From Verrucomicrobiota bacterium (lineage in GTDB: Bacteria > Verrucomicrobiota > Verrucomicrobiia > Opitutales > Opitutaceae), in contig JAEXPQ010000300.1 of the NCBI GenBank assembly GCA_023446735.1, forward strand, positions 1 to 9,236: a stretch of DNA of 9,236 nt, read 5' to 3'. This document shows positions 1 to 5,591 of this stretch, one piece after another. The notes under the pieces were generated by a model, which did no database searches, had not been told where the DNA came from, and worked only from the letters and a program-made list of their open reading frames with translations. Position 1 is the stretch's first letter; every line of letters starts with the position of its first letter. The translations under genes and the position numbers were made by a program.

Positions 1-75
1 TGTGCCCTACGTCACCGCGGCGTCTGGTTTTACGCGCCGTCGGCCGACGAAACCGGCGCCTGCCTCGCGGCGTAA
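1..75 (+). CDS. Possible 3' end of an unidentified gene (partial)
   Basis: Frame 1 is open from the window edge to a TAA at 73-75, about 24 codons, and ends in the residues ETGACLAA. Third codon positions are mostly G or C, as in the real genes here. The piece is too short to recognise, and another frame is also open across it, so the choice rests on codon composition alone. It could equally be non-coding sequence. No function is proposed. Confidence 0.25.
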   Translation, partial: CALRHRGVWFYAPSADETGACLAA

Positions 76-101
76 CTAAAACCGGATCAGGTCACTTCTT
101 A

Positions 102-144
102 GCCCTGCCTATTTGGGCAACAGCCCCGCAAAGTTTGACCCCTT
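102..144 (-). repeat. Left copy of 17-base inverted repeat with adjoining hairpin
   Basis: Positions 128-144 (GCAAAGTTTGACCCCTT) are the exact reverse complement of 1207-1223. On the outer side lies a weak hairpin: TGCC at 106-109 can pair with GGCA at 116-119, or GCCC 102-105 with GGGC 115-118. The right copy also has a hairpin on its outer side, and both contain TTGCCC when read outward. A short conserved box next to a hairpin recalls the recognition ends of REP-associated (Y1/RAYT) transposases; that link is an inference, and no transposase is in the window. The recognisable part of the YdcF remnant begins directly after this repeat. Confidence 0.6.
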
Positions 145-145
145 A

Positions 146-433
146 GGTCCGGCCTTCGCCGAGAGCCGCAACACCCGCGAGGACGCCTCCCTCGCCAAAC
201 CGATCCTGCTCGCCACCGGCGCGCGCCTCGCGCTCGTCGTCACCTCGGATTTCCATGCCGACCGCGCCCGCTTCGTCTTCGAACGCGAGTTCGCCGGCAC
301 CGGTGTGACGCTCGCCTTCGTCGCCACCGAGACCGACGAGGCCGCCTGCCGTCTCGACCTGCCCGCGCTCAAGCGCCACGAGGTCGCCGCACTCGCGCGG
401 CTGCGTGGTGAGAGCCAAACCGCTCAGCCGTAG
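146..433 (+). pseudogene. 3' remnant of a YdcF/DUF218-family gene
   Basis: The frame encodes about 95 residues with two hallmarks of DUF218 (YdcF, ElyC/SanA-like) proteins: ESRNTRED, matching the family's S-x-NT-x-E(N/D) segment, and VVTSDFHADRA, matching its VTS-x-(F/Y)H-x-x-RA segment. Family members usually have around 200 residues or more, so the N-terminal half is missing. There is no ATG at the front; the open frame begins only at a TTG (113) inside the upstream repeat. Recognisable sequence starts right after the 17-base repeat at 128-144, suggesting a rearrangement there removed the 5' half. Family members are usually membrane-anchored or envelope-associated. The TAG stop is at 431-433, and the CPBP gene converges on it from the right. 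Confidence 0.6.
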
Positions 434-457
434 CGAAAGCCGCCAAGGCTTCTTTCG
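434..457. terminator. Candidate bidirectional terminator between convergent genes
   Basis: The 40 bases between two converging 3' ends contain an inverted repeat: AAGCC (437-441), loop GCCAA, GGCTT (447-451). Alternatively, CGAAAG at 434-439 pairs with CTTTCG at 452-457 as an outer stem. The rightward side ends in a short T-containing run (CTTTCG), but there is no long T tract, so the call is weak. Its position right after the stop at 433 and just before the opposing stop at 474 favours a terminator role. Confidence 0.35.
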
Positions 458-473
458 CCCCGACCGGGCACGA

Positions 474-1115
474 TCAGGATGCGCTAAACCGTGACGTCAC
501 GAACAGCGCTGCCACCGCCGCCAAGTTCCGCACCGCATGCGTGCCGATTGTGATCCACAGCGCATGCGAAAACGACCGCTCCCGCCAGTGCGCATAGGTG
601 AACGCAAGATAGAACCCTCCGACGATTCCCGCACAGATCCCCGAGCCGACTCCGGCCACCCAGAAATGGGCCACGGCGAACAACAGTGCCGAAAACCCCA
701 CCTGCCCGCTGAAACCCAGTCGCACCCCACGCGCCAAGCTGATCGGCACGCTCTGCATGAGCAGTGTCTCGAGCACCGGCGCGACCAACACGGCTCCGAT
801 GAACAACTGCGGCAGACTCTGGCCCACCAGATCCGATCGCGGCTCGATGGCCGTGAACCAGTCCAACAGGAATGCTAGGACTACCGATACGGCGAGCCCT
901 TCGACCGAGATTTTCCAGATGAACTCCCAGGGCGCCATCCGCCGGTAGTTCTCGAAATGCAGCCTGATCAGCTTCGCGAACCGCGCCGGAAATCCTCCCG
1001 CCCGTTGGCGCTCCGCCGGGTTCAGCGGCTGCTCTGGCAATGGCGCGCTCGCGTCGGTATTTGGAAATAGGGCCTCCGCCGGCTGCGGGTTTGTGGCATC
1101 GTCGAGCGGCGGCAT
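474..1115 (-). CDS. CPBP-family (CAAX protease-like) intramembrane protein
   Basis: This 213-residue membrane protein carries the three landmarks of the CPBP/Abi family (PF02517). Motif 1 is APVLETLLMQ (Glu116), where most members have EE-x-x-x-R; here the second Glu is Thr and the Arg is Gln. Motif 2 is FAVAH (His150). Motif 3 is HAVRN (His193, Asn197). Hydrophobic segments lie near residues 71-88, 102-115, 139-155, 156-173 and 186-205, after a hydrophilic N-terminal region of about 60 residues. The family comprises membrane metalloproteases, some linked to bacteriocin self-immunity or prenyl-protein processing; the substrate cannot be told from sequence. The ATG at 1115 has no clear Shine-Dalgarno sequence, only a C-rich leader. 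The gene stands alone and converges on the YdcF remnant. Membership is fairly sure; activity is uncertain given the altered first motif. Confidence 0.8.
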   Translation of the reverse strand: MPPLDDATNPQPAEALFPNTDASAPLPEQPLNPAERQRAGGFPARFAKLIRLHFENYRRMAPWEFIWKISVEGLAVSVVLAFLLDWFTAIEPRSDLVGQSLPQLFIGAVLVAPVLETLLMQSVPISLARGVRLGFSGQVGFSALLFAVAHFWVAGVGSGICAGIVGGFYLAFTYAHWRERSFSHALWITIGTHAVRNLAAVAALFVTSRFSAS

Positions 1116-1206
1116 GGCGGGAGGGCGCCTACAGTCACGCCTGATCCCCTACAGGCAAGACTCTTCACGTCGCCGTGCCGATCCGCACCTCGAATGGGGC
1201 GGATTG

Positions 1207-1241
1207 AAGGGGTCAAACTTTGCACTTTGCCCTACGGGCAA
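1207..1241 (+). repeat. Right copy of 17-base inverted repeat with adjoining hairpin
   Basis: Positions 1207-1223 (AAGGGGTCAAACTTTGC) exactly match the reverse complement of 128-144. Immediately outside is a perfect hairpin: TTGCCC (1227-1232), loop TAC, GGGCAA (1236-1241). The two copies face each other across about 1.06 kb holding the YdcF remnant and the CPBP gene, with their hairpins on the outside. The arrangement is compatible with ends of a non-autonomous element or with two independent copies of a dispersed repeat. Confidence 0.6.
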
Positions 1242-1604
1242 GGTGAGGCGGAAGAACGAAAGCGCACAGAATCCCGACTGCGTTGAGCGTCGCGGAGCGG
1301 ACTTCGAGCGCGAAGAGCGACCGCGGCGAGCGTTCGCTTTCTCGGCGCATCCGTGGGCGGCGGGGTTCACGGTCGGCGAGCGTAGTGACCGTTCCGTTCC
1401 GAACAAGGCCTTTGTCGCGCGGCGGGAAGAAGCCACGAGCGGAACGGCGGGCGGCTCTCCGCCCGTCCGGCCGCAACATCCCCGACCGCGTTGGGGGCAA
1501 CGCGGTCCACCTCGGGCACCCGGCAGCGCAGCCGAGCCTGCACCTAAGTCCACGGGGCGCCTTGGCTGGGTTGCCTGATCGCTTGCGACGCCCCAGCGCA
1601 CCAC
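1242..1604. other. Non-coding, hairpin-rich stretch of about 360 bases
   Basis: The open frames here are Arg/Pro/Ser-rich and show no recognisable protein. Instead there are several inverted repeats: CTTCG (1302-1306) with CGAAG (1311-1315); ACGGTC (1369-1374) with GACCGT (1387-1392); CGGGCGG (1448-1454) with CCGCCCG (1459-1465), loop CTCT; and the perfect 10-bp stem at 1484-1507. Together with the start-side region of the CPBP gene, this forms a gap of about 500 bases (1116-1616) without a gene. It could be a structured RNA, a dispersed repeat, or the remains of a mobile element. I cannot assign it to a known RNA family, and no promoter stands out. Confidence 0.45.
1484..1507. repeat. Perfect 10-bp hairpin with GGGG loop
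   Basis: GACCGCGTTG (1484-1493) is followed by the loop GGGG (1494-1497) and its exact reverse complement CAACGCGGTC (1498-1507). This is the strongest hairpin in the non-coding stretch. No T run follows on either strand, so it does not look like a standard intrinsic terminator. Its role is unknown. Confidence 0.6.
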
Positions 1605-1616
1605 TAGCCTCCGCGC

Positions 1617-1829
1617 ATAACGCGGCTGCAAAAGCTCGAAGACGACTCCCGATCCCTCACCGAAACGGAACGGGCAGCCTTCGCCGCCCACCTTCTGGCC
1701 ACTCTGCCTACGGTACCGTACGACTCCGACGAGGGCGTGGCCGAAGCCCTGAGCCGCGAAGCTGAAATGGACGCCAGCGGCGATCCCGGCCTCACGTGGA
1801 ACGAACTGAAGAAGGGCGCGGGAAGGTAG
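1617..1829 (+). pseudogene. Degraded addiction-module antitoxin lacking a normal start codon
   Basis: The frame encodes about 70 residues, starting TRLQKLEDD and continuing LTETERAAFAAHLLATLP, DSDEGVAEALSREAEMDA and LTWNELKKGAGR. This resembles short antitoxins of the TIGR02574/PF09720 'addiction module component' kind, with the typical hydrophobic first half, acidic middle and W-x-E-x-K end. The expected initiator just before TRL is ATA (1617-1619), and a TAG at 1605-1607 blocks any upstream start. The next in-frame options are a CTG (1626) or internal codons. The simplest reading is a lost ATG, although a rare ATA or CTG start cannot be excluded. The stop TAG (1827-1829) abuts the toxin frame, as usual for such pairs. 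Confidence 0.6.
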
Positions 1830-2131
1830 CAGCACAACGGCGCTCCCCTATCCATCGTTTCGTTCAGTAGGGCCTTCGGACTATACTGGGCTACTACGAA
1901 TCGGTGAACGGCACGTTTCTCGCCGATCGGTTCTTCGAAGAGTTGACGGCTCTCGTGGCGAAAGTGGCGGAGCGGCCGACGTCGTTCCACCAGACCACCG
2001 GTGGCCTGCGCCGTGGGAACTTGGCCAGCTTCCCCTCCCATCTCCTCTTCCGCGAAAACGCGGGCTCGGTCCGGATCCTCGTGCTCCGTCATCACCGCCA
2101 ACATCCGGCGGCCGGCACGTTGCGATACTGA
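1829..2131 (+). pseudogene. Degraded RelE/ParE-family toxin with internal stop
   Basis: One frame reads RRSPIHRFVQ, then TAG (1868-1870), then GLRTILGYYESVNGTFLADR and onward to a TGA at 2129-2131. The part after the stop matches the RelE/ParE toxin pattern: a helical YYESV...LADRFFEELTAL stretch, a central GGLRRGNLASFPSHLLFRE, and RILVLRHHRQHP near the C-terminus. The part before the stop resembles the usual toxin N-terminus but has no ATG or GTG at its front. A GTG at 1904 could start a 75-residue product that lacks the first helix. Together with the start-less antitoxin just upstream, this looks like a decayed module. These toxins typically inhibit mRNA translation or gyrase; this copy is probably inactive. 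Confidence 0.6.
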
Positions 2132-2136
2132 TCGCC

Positions 2137-2358
2137 ATGACCCGCAGCGACCTTCCTCTCGCCGATTTCTCGGTGGCCCAGAAACTGGACCTGATGGAGC
2201 GGCTGTGGGCCGATCTGAGCGCCAACGAGAAGGACCTGCCCTCACCCGAATGGCATGGCGCAGTCATCTCCGACCGACTGCGGGCCGTGGAAGAGGAGCA
2301 GGCCCGGTATGGCGATTGGGACGAGTCCAAGGCGCGACTGCGGCGGGAACTGCGGTGA
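2137..2358 (+). CDS. Addiction-module antitoxin (PF09720/TIGR02574-like)
   Basis: This is a 73-residue protein of the short-antitoxin type. ADFSVAQKLDLMERLWADLS matches the family's 'L-s-x-x-(E/Q)-(R/K)-L-x-L-(I/M)-E-x-L-W-x-S/D-L' start, and the end runs VISDRLRAVEEEQARYGDWD followed by ESKARLRREL, with the usual D-W-(D/E)-E-x-K-A-R-L tail. Such proteins neutralise a RelE/ParE toxin and often repress their own operon; the latter is family knowledge. The ATG at 2137 lies five bases after the previous toxin's stop. The TGA at 2356-2358 overlaps a GTG (2355-2357) that begins the partner toxin frame, the typical translational coupling. Because the partner is truncated, this antitoxin may now be an orphan. 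Confidence 0.8.
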   Translation: MTRSDLPLADFSVAQKLDLMERLWADLSANEKDLPSPEWHGAVISDRLRAVEEEQARYGDWDESKARLRRELR

Positions 2359-2516
2359 AGATCCGGCTGCTCGAGTTCGCAGAACGGGTCTTCGCAGACA
2401 GCGCGCGGGTCTACGAGCGCCAGCAGGCCGGACTCGGCGACTACTTCCTCGACTCGCTCAGCCGCGATGAAGCAAACGGGCTTCTTCTCTGCTATCGGTA
2501 CCGTTCGGCGATCGAG
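2355..2516 (+). pseudogene. 3'-truncated ParE-like toxin
   Basis: From a GTG at 2355, overlapping the antitoxin stop, the frame reads VKIRLLEFAE, then SARVYERQQAGLGDYFLDSL. This is the conserved N-terminal half of a ParE-type toxin (xYExQxxGLGDYFLDSL). After about residue 41 the match ends. The usual continuation, with its arginine/phenylalanine-rich core strands, is missing, and the frame runs into the REP palindromes at 2517. No stop follows until 2691-2693, within DNA that codes on the other strand. About half of a normal ~95-100-residue toxin is present, so it is very likely non-functional. The end given here is where the REP begins, not a stop codon. Confidence 0.65.
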
Positions 2517-2574
2517 GTAAGGAGCCTGCTTGCAGGCGACCCCGAGCCCAGATCGCCTGCCAGCAGGCTCCTAC
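2517..2574. repeat. REP palindrome pair (BIME/REPIN-like)
   Basis: Two arms face each other: 2517-2539 and the reverse complement of 2553-2574, separated by 13 bases. They match except for one extra A and one T/G difference. Each arm starts GTA(A)GGAGC, ends GGCGA, and contains its own small stem (GCCTGC with GCAGGC around a two-base loop). The layout is the same as the well-known Pseudomonas REP consensus (GTAGGAGC, palindrome, GCGA), whose paired inverted copies are called REPINs and are moved by RAYT transposases. It sits between the truncated toxin and the convergent cysteine-rich gene, 15 bases from the latter's stop, a usual place for such elements. It may also act as a transcript barrier. 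Confidence 0.8.
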
Positions 2575-2589
2575 AAACGATGCTACGCC

Positions 2590-3144
2590 TCAGCCCGCCG
2601 CGCCGAGCCGCACCTCGAACGCGCAACGCGGGTCGCCGCGCAACGCCGACTGCTTCAACTCGCACGCGACGGCGCGCTGCGTCACAACCGTGAAGCCCTG
2701 CCGGATCGCGCCCACCGAGCAGCGACATGCCGCCGCCGGCACGAGGCCCTTGCCCATGAGCGGGCAGGCGCAGTCTCCCTCGGGGGTGGCAAAGGAAAGC
2801 CGCACGACGCCACGCTCGCGATCGAGCTCGGCCTCCGCGTGCCAGCGCTTCCGCATCTCGGCGAGGAAACCGTCGAGGTCGCCAACGAATTGCCCCGCAA
2901 AACCGGAACTGCCGCAGAACCGCCCTACCTCCTCGATGATCTCGGCGAAGGTCTCCGCATCGACCTTCGCCGCCACGACGCTCACGAGCTTCGCGTAACG
3001 TTGTTTCCCGAACGCAACGCGCCAATCATCCTTCGGCGGTTGCTCCGCGGCAGATTGGTTTTCATCGGCAGCGACCAACGTGGCGATCGCGCACGAGCAC
3101 AGGCCCGCGGCGCAGGCGGTTTTCAGAAAATCACGGCGTTCCAT
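2590..3144 (-). CDS. Cysteine-rich exported protein with twin-arginine leader, unknown function
   Basis: This 184-residue protein begins MERRDFLKTACAAGLCSCA, a twin-arginine (RR-D-F-L-K) leader followed by a hydrophobic stretch to about residue 26, so Tat export is likely. The mature part has an alpha-helical middle and a cysteine-dense C-terminal third: Cys125 and Cys127 (GDCACP), Cys140 and Cys142 (ACRC), Cys161, and Cys174 in a LRGDPRCAFEVRL end. The CxC pairs plus a final RGD-x-x-C-x-F segment recall cysteine-rich V4R, ATC-hydrolase-like and DUF6144 proteins, a loose resemblance only. A metal- or cofactor-binding role is possible; Tat export would fit folding before secretion. The ATG at 3144 has GAGGA seven bases upstream, the clearest Shine-Dalgarno in the window. 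It lies 84 bases after the esterase on the same strand and could share its transcript. Confidence 0.75.
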   Translation of the reverse strand: MERRDFLKTACAAGLCSCAIATLVAADENQSAAEQPPKDDWRVAFGKQRYAKLVSVVAAKVDAETFAEIIEEVGRFCGSSGFAGQFVGDLDGFLAEMRKRWHAEAELDRERGVVRLSFATPEGDCACPLMGKGLVPAAACRCSVGAIRQGFTVVTQRAVACELKQSALRGDPRCAFEVRLGAAG

Positions 3145-3180
3145 GGAGGAGTCCTCGGGGTTGGGGGTGGCGGTTCGATA

Positions 3181-3215
3181 CCGTCAACCCCGCGCGACAG
3201 CGAATCCCGTCAACC
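3181..3215 (-). promoter_or_regulatory. Direct repeat GGTTGACGG upstream of the cysteine-rich gene
   Basis: On the minus strand GGTTGACGG occurs twice (3215-3207 and 3189-3181), start-to-start spacing 26 bases, with similar following bases (GATTCG and TATCG). Each includes TTGACG, which looks like a -35 box, but neither is followed at 16-18 bases by a convincing -10 hexamer. It may be a binding site for a regulator or chance. It lies in the 84-base gap between esterase stop and cysteine-rich gene start. Confidence 0.25.
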
Positions 3216-3228
3216 GCCGTGCCGCTGA

Positions 3229-5520
3229 TCAGGGCCGACCCAGAAAACGCGTGAGCGCCTCCGGTACGGTGACGGCTGCGCGCCGCTGCACACGCGGCGC
3301 GAGCGCTGCCTTCGTTCCGAACGCACCCAGCTGCCCCATCGGCAGAGCGACACGGTAGGTCCGAGCCGGCTCGACCGCGGCGGCGTCCACCGCCGGGTGC
3401 AGGTCCACCCAGCCCGGGAACGCTCCGGGGACTGCGCCCATGCGCGTCTGTGCGAGCCGCAGTTCGGCGCCGGTCAGCTCGACCAGGTCGACCGTGTGTC
3501 CATAGAAAAGCGATGCGAGATCGGCGACCCGCGTTTGCCCGGGTGACGCCACGATCTCCGGGCAATTGGGCAACGAACCCGCCACGGCGAAATCCGCCCC
3601 CGTGGCGCGGCGCACCGCCTCGGCGATGCGGCGTCCGAGCGCCTCCTGCGGCTCCGGTTGCGCACAGACGAGCGGCGATTGCTCCCGTTCGCCGGTCCAG
3701 CGCCAGCGACTGTCGAAACTGCGGGTCGCAACAAGCTGCGGCGCCTCCGCATGAGTAACCAACAGATCCGCACCGATGAACAGCGGCGCGCCGAGCCGGC
3801 TCACCGTCGCCTCCGCGCGGTAGCCAGCGGCCTCAGTCGAGGCCACCCAGAAGACCAGACGCTCCGGCGCAAGCGGGTTGAAGTGCACCAGGCCGAGCGT
3901 GCGGTTGGCAGCGGGCCACGCGGCGCCATCGGAACAGACGATCGCGTCGCCGGTGAGACGCACCGGCAACTGCTCCGCGATCTGCGCCACGACCGCGTTC
4001 TCCGACGCCGCGCCGATGAGCACGAGGTTGCAACGCGCGAGGTCGGACTCCGTCACGGCGGTGTCCGCCTTGATGGCGAGACGGCCGAAGAGATTGTGGC
4101 GGTGCGGCACCTTGTCCCCTGCATCGGACTCGCCGGAGTCGTCCATCCAGGTCGGGGTCGGGCTCTTGCTGGCGGCCTCGGCGGCGGCGCGCAGCGCGGC
4201 CCGCGTGGTGGCATCGCCCCCGGTGCCGTAGACGATGAGCAGCGGCGAACCGTCGTAGACCTGGAGCGGGCCGCCCGGTGTGTGCAGTCGCGCGGGCGTC
4301 TCGCCGGTCGGCGCGCCGGGGCCGTCGATCACCAGCGACTCGGGCAACGGCGCGGCGATCTCACGCGGCACAGCGCCGTTGATCGCCACGCGGAGCGAGC
4401 GGGTCCGGTCGAACGGCGACTCCGCGACGTGGAGACGCAGCCGGGCGACGTTGTCGAGCTCGAGGAAGAGTGTGTTGCCCTCGCCAGCGGAGGCGACGAA
4501 GTGCGCGGGGCGAGCCTCGGCACCCCACTCGGCGACCTCGGCCCACCAGCAGCGCGGCGCCGCGCCGTCGAGCGCGGTGAAATCGAGCCGGCGCACGGTG
4601 CGAGAATCCGGCCGCACCTGACGCTGCACCCACGCCGCGGAGCGCTCGTTCCCGGCCGCGTAGTCCCACGCGGCGTGGCCGAGGCCGGTTGTCTCGTCGA
4701 AGATCGCCTGACCGCCATGACGGCGCAATTCGGCCAGCGGGCCGCGGGAGAGCAGGATGGAAACGACGGGGTCGTCGTCGCTGTGCGTGGCGTAGATGGG
4801 GAACGTGAGCAGGTTGCCGATCGGCTCCTGTTGCAGGTAGCCGCAGGTGATCTGGCCGGCGGCAAACCGGTGCGGGAAGCGCGCGCCGAGCTTGAAGGTC
4901 GCGCCGCCGCCCATGCTGCCACCGCCGATGCGGACCCGGTCGGGATCGATCCGCCAGTGCTGCCCGATGTAGTCGAGCACGTGCAACACGTCGGCCTGGG
5001 AGAGTCCCACGTACCAGCCACCGCGCGCGCGGCCGACCACCGCGACCTCGAAGGACCCCGCACGCGCCACCATGCCGGTGGAGTGCTTCAGGTGGTCGCC
5101 GGTGTATCCGTGCATGTATACCGCGAGCGGCGCGGGGCGCGCCGGATCGTAGTCGGTCGGAACCATGATCTTGAACGGTTGGCCCGAGCCATCGACGGGC
5201 GACTCGTACGCCCATTCCTGCACGCCGCGAATCTTGCCGAGAAGTTCGGGGTCGGCGGCGATGCGCCGCGTCCAGTCGTCGAGCCGAGCGATCTTCTCCC
5301 GGGCCTCGACGCTGTCGGCGCCGTGGCGGGCCGCCGCCGTCTCCGCCTCGAAGCGCAGGAACTTCAACCAGCCGCGGTAGGCGGCCAGTTCGGGCCGGGC
5401 CAGCGCGGAAGCAGAGGCGGCGGAGGCCGCCGCGAGCGAGAGAGGCGCACCGGAGGGAACGGACTGTGCGGACACGACCAGCGCCGCGCACACCGAGAGG
5501 AGAAGCAGGGGGATTCGCAT
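3229..5520 (-). CDS. Secreted alpha/beta-hydrolase esterase with 5'-nucleotidase C-terminal-like tail
   Basis: This 763-residue secreted protein has three parts. A signal peptide (residues 1-18, cleavage likely after VVSA) and a helical linker lead into an alpha/beta-hydrolase domain (about 100-305) of the prolyl-oligopeptidase/dienelactone-hydrolase type: oxyanion-side YMHGYTG (135-141), nucleophile Ser202 in GGSMG, probable acid Asp250 in HSDDDPVV, and His282 in GLGHAAWD. A central region (about 310-600) includes SPLLIVYGTGG and a VTESDLARCNLVLIG stretch, as seen in large secreted hydrolases. The tail (about 625-763) resembles the 5'-nucleotidase C-terminal domain (PF02872): RRATGADFAVAG, then RVADLASLFYGHTVDLVELT and GAELR. 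The metallophosphatase domain that normally precedes that tail is absent. Beside GH67 and GH8 genes it may remove acyl groups from xylan, but the substrate is an inference. The ATG at 5520 is chosen because the signal peptide starts there; the frame stays open upstream only as a shadow of the GH67 gene. The CTCCACTCCCC leader has no Shine-Dalgarno. Confidence 0.8.
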   Translation of the reverse strand: MRIPLLLLSVCAALVVSAQSVPSGAPLSLAAASAASASALARPELAAYRGWLKFLRFEAETAAARHGADSVEAREKIARLDDWTRRIAADPELLGKIRGVQEWAYESPVDGSGQPFKIMVPTDYDPARPAPLAVYMHGYTGDHLKHSTGMVARAGSFEVAVVGRARGGWYVGLSQADVLHVLDYIGQHWRIDPDRVRIGGGSMGGGATFKLGARFPHRFAAGQITCGYLQQEPIGNLLTFPIYATHSDDDPVVSILLSRGPLAELRRHGGQAIFDETTGLGHAAWDYAAGNERSAAWVQRQVRPDSRTVRRLDFTALDGAAPRCWWAEVAEWGAEARPAHFVASAGEGNTLFLELDNVARLRLHVAESPFDRTRSLRVAINGAVPREIAAPLPESLVIDGPGAPTGETPARLHTPGGPLQVYDGSPLLIVYGTGGDATTRAALRAAAEAASKSPTPTWMDDSGESDAGDKVPHRHNLFGRLAIKADTAVTESDLARCNLVLIGAASENAVVAQIAEQLPVRLTGDAIVCSDGAAWPAANRTLGLVHFNPLAPERLVFWVASTEAAGYRAEATVSRLGAPLFIGADLLVTHAEAPQLVATRSFDSRWRWTGEREQSPLVCAQPEPQEALGRRIAEAVRRATGADFAVAGSLPNCPEIVASPGQTRVADLASLFYGHTVDLVELTGAELRLAQTRMGAVPGAFPGWVDLHPAVDAAAVEPARTYRVALPMGQLGAFGTKAALAPRVQRRAAVTVPEALTRFLGRP

Positions 5521-5532
5521 GGGGAGTGGAGA
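5521..5532 (-). promoter_or_regulatory. Pyrimidine-rich leader of the esterase gene
   Basis: On the coding strand TCTCCACTCCCC directly precedes the ATG. The GH8 gene has almost the same leader (TCTCCAACTCCCC, 9106-9094), differing by one extra A. Neither contains a purine-rich Shine-Dalgarno box. The shared block could reflect SD-independent initiation, a common regulatory site, or common C/T bias. Confidence 0.3.
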
Positions 5533-5557
5533 AAAGAGAGGATGCCCGGGCACGAGA

Positions 5558-5590
5558 CGCCGGCGCAATCCCGGGCTAATCCCGCCGGCG
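5558..5590 (-). terminator. GC-rich hairpin between the GH67 and esterase genes
   Basis: CGCCGGCG occurs at 5558-5565 and again at 5583-5590, separated by 17 bases; being self-complementary, the two copies can pair as an 8-bp stem. It lies 38 bases upstream of the esterase ATG, too far from the GH67 stop (127 bases) for a typical intrinsic terminator, and no T run follows. It might attenuate the transcript or be the footprint of high GC. Confidence 0.25.
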
Positions 5591-5591
5591 C

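Noticed and set aside
1242..1604. Possible CRISPR array or tandem repeat
   Set aside because: The repeats are inverted stems of differing sequence; no direct repeat recurs at regular spacing.
1149..1835. Minus-strand open frame of 228 codons across the hairpin-rich stretch
   Set aside because: Low-complexity translation dominated by Arg, Gly, Ala and Ser. It runs through the hairpins, the 17-base repeat and, on the opposite strand, the antitoxin.
2001..2354. Upstream extension of the second toxin frame from 2001
   Set aside because: It overlaps the intact antitoxin in another frame. Toxin-like sequence begins only at the GTG at 2355.
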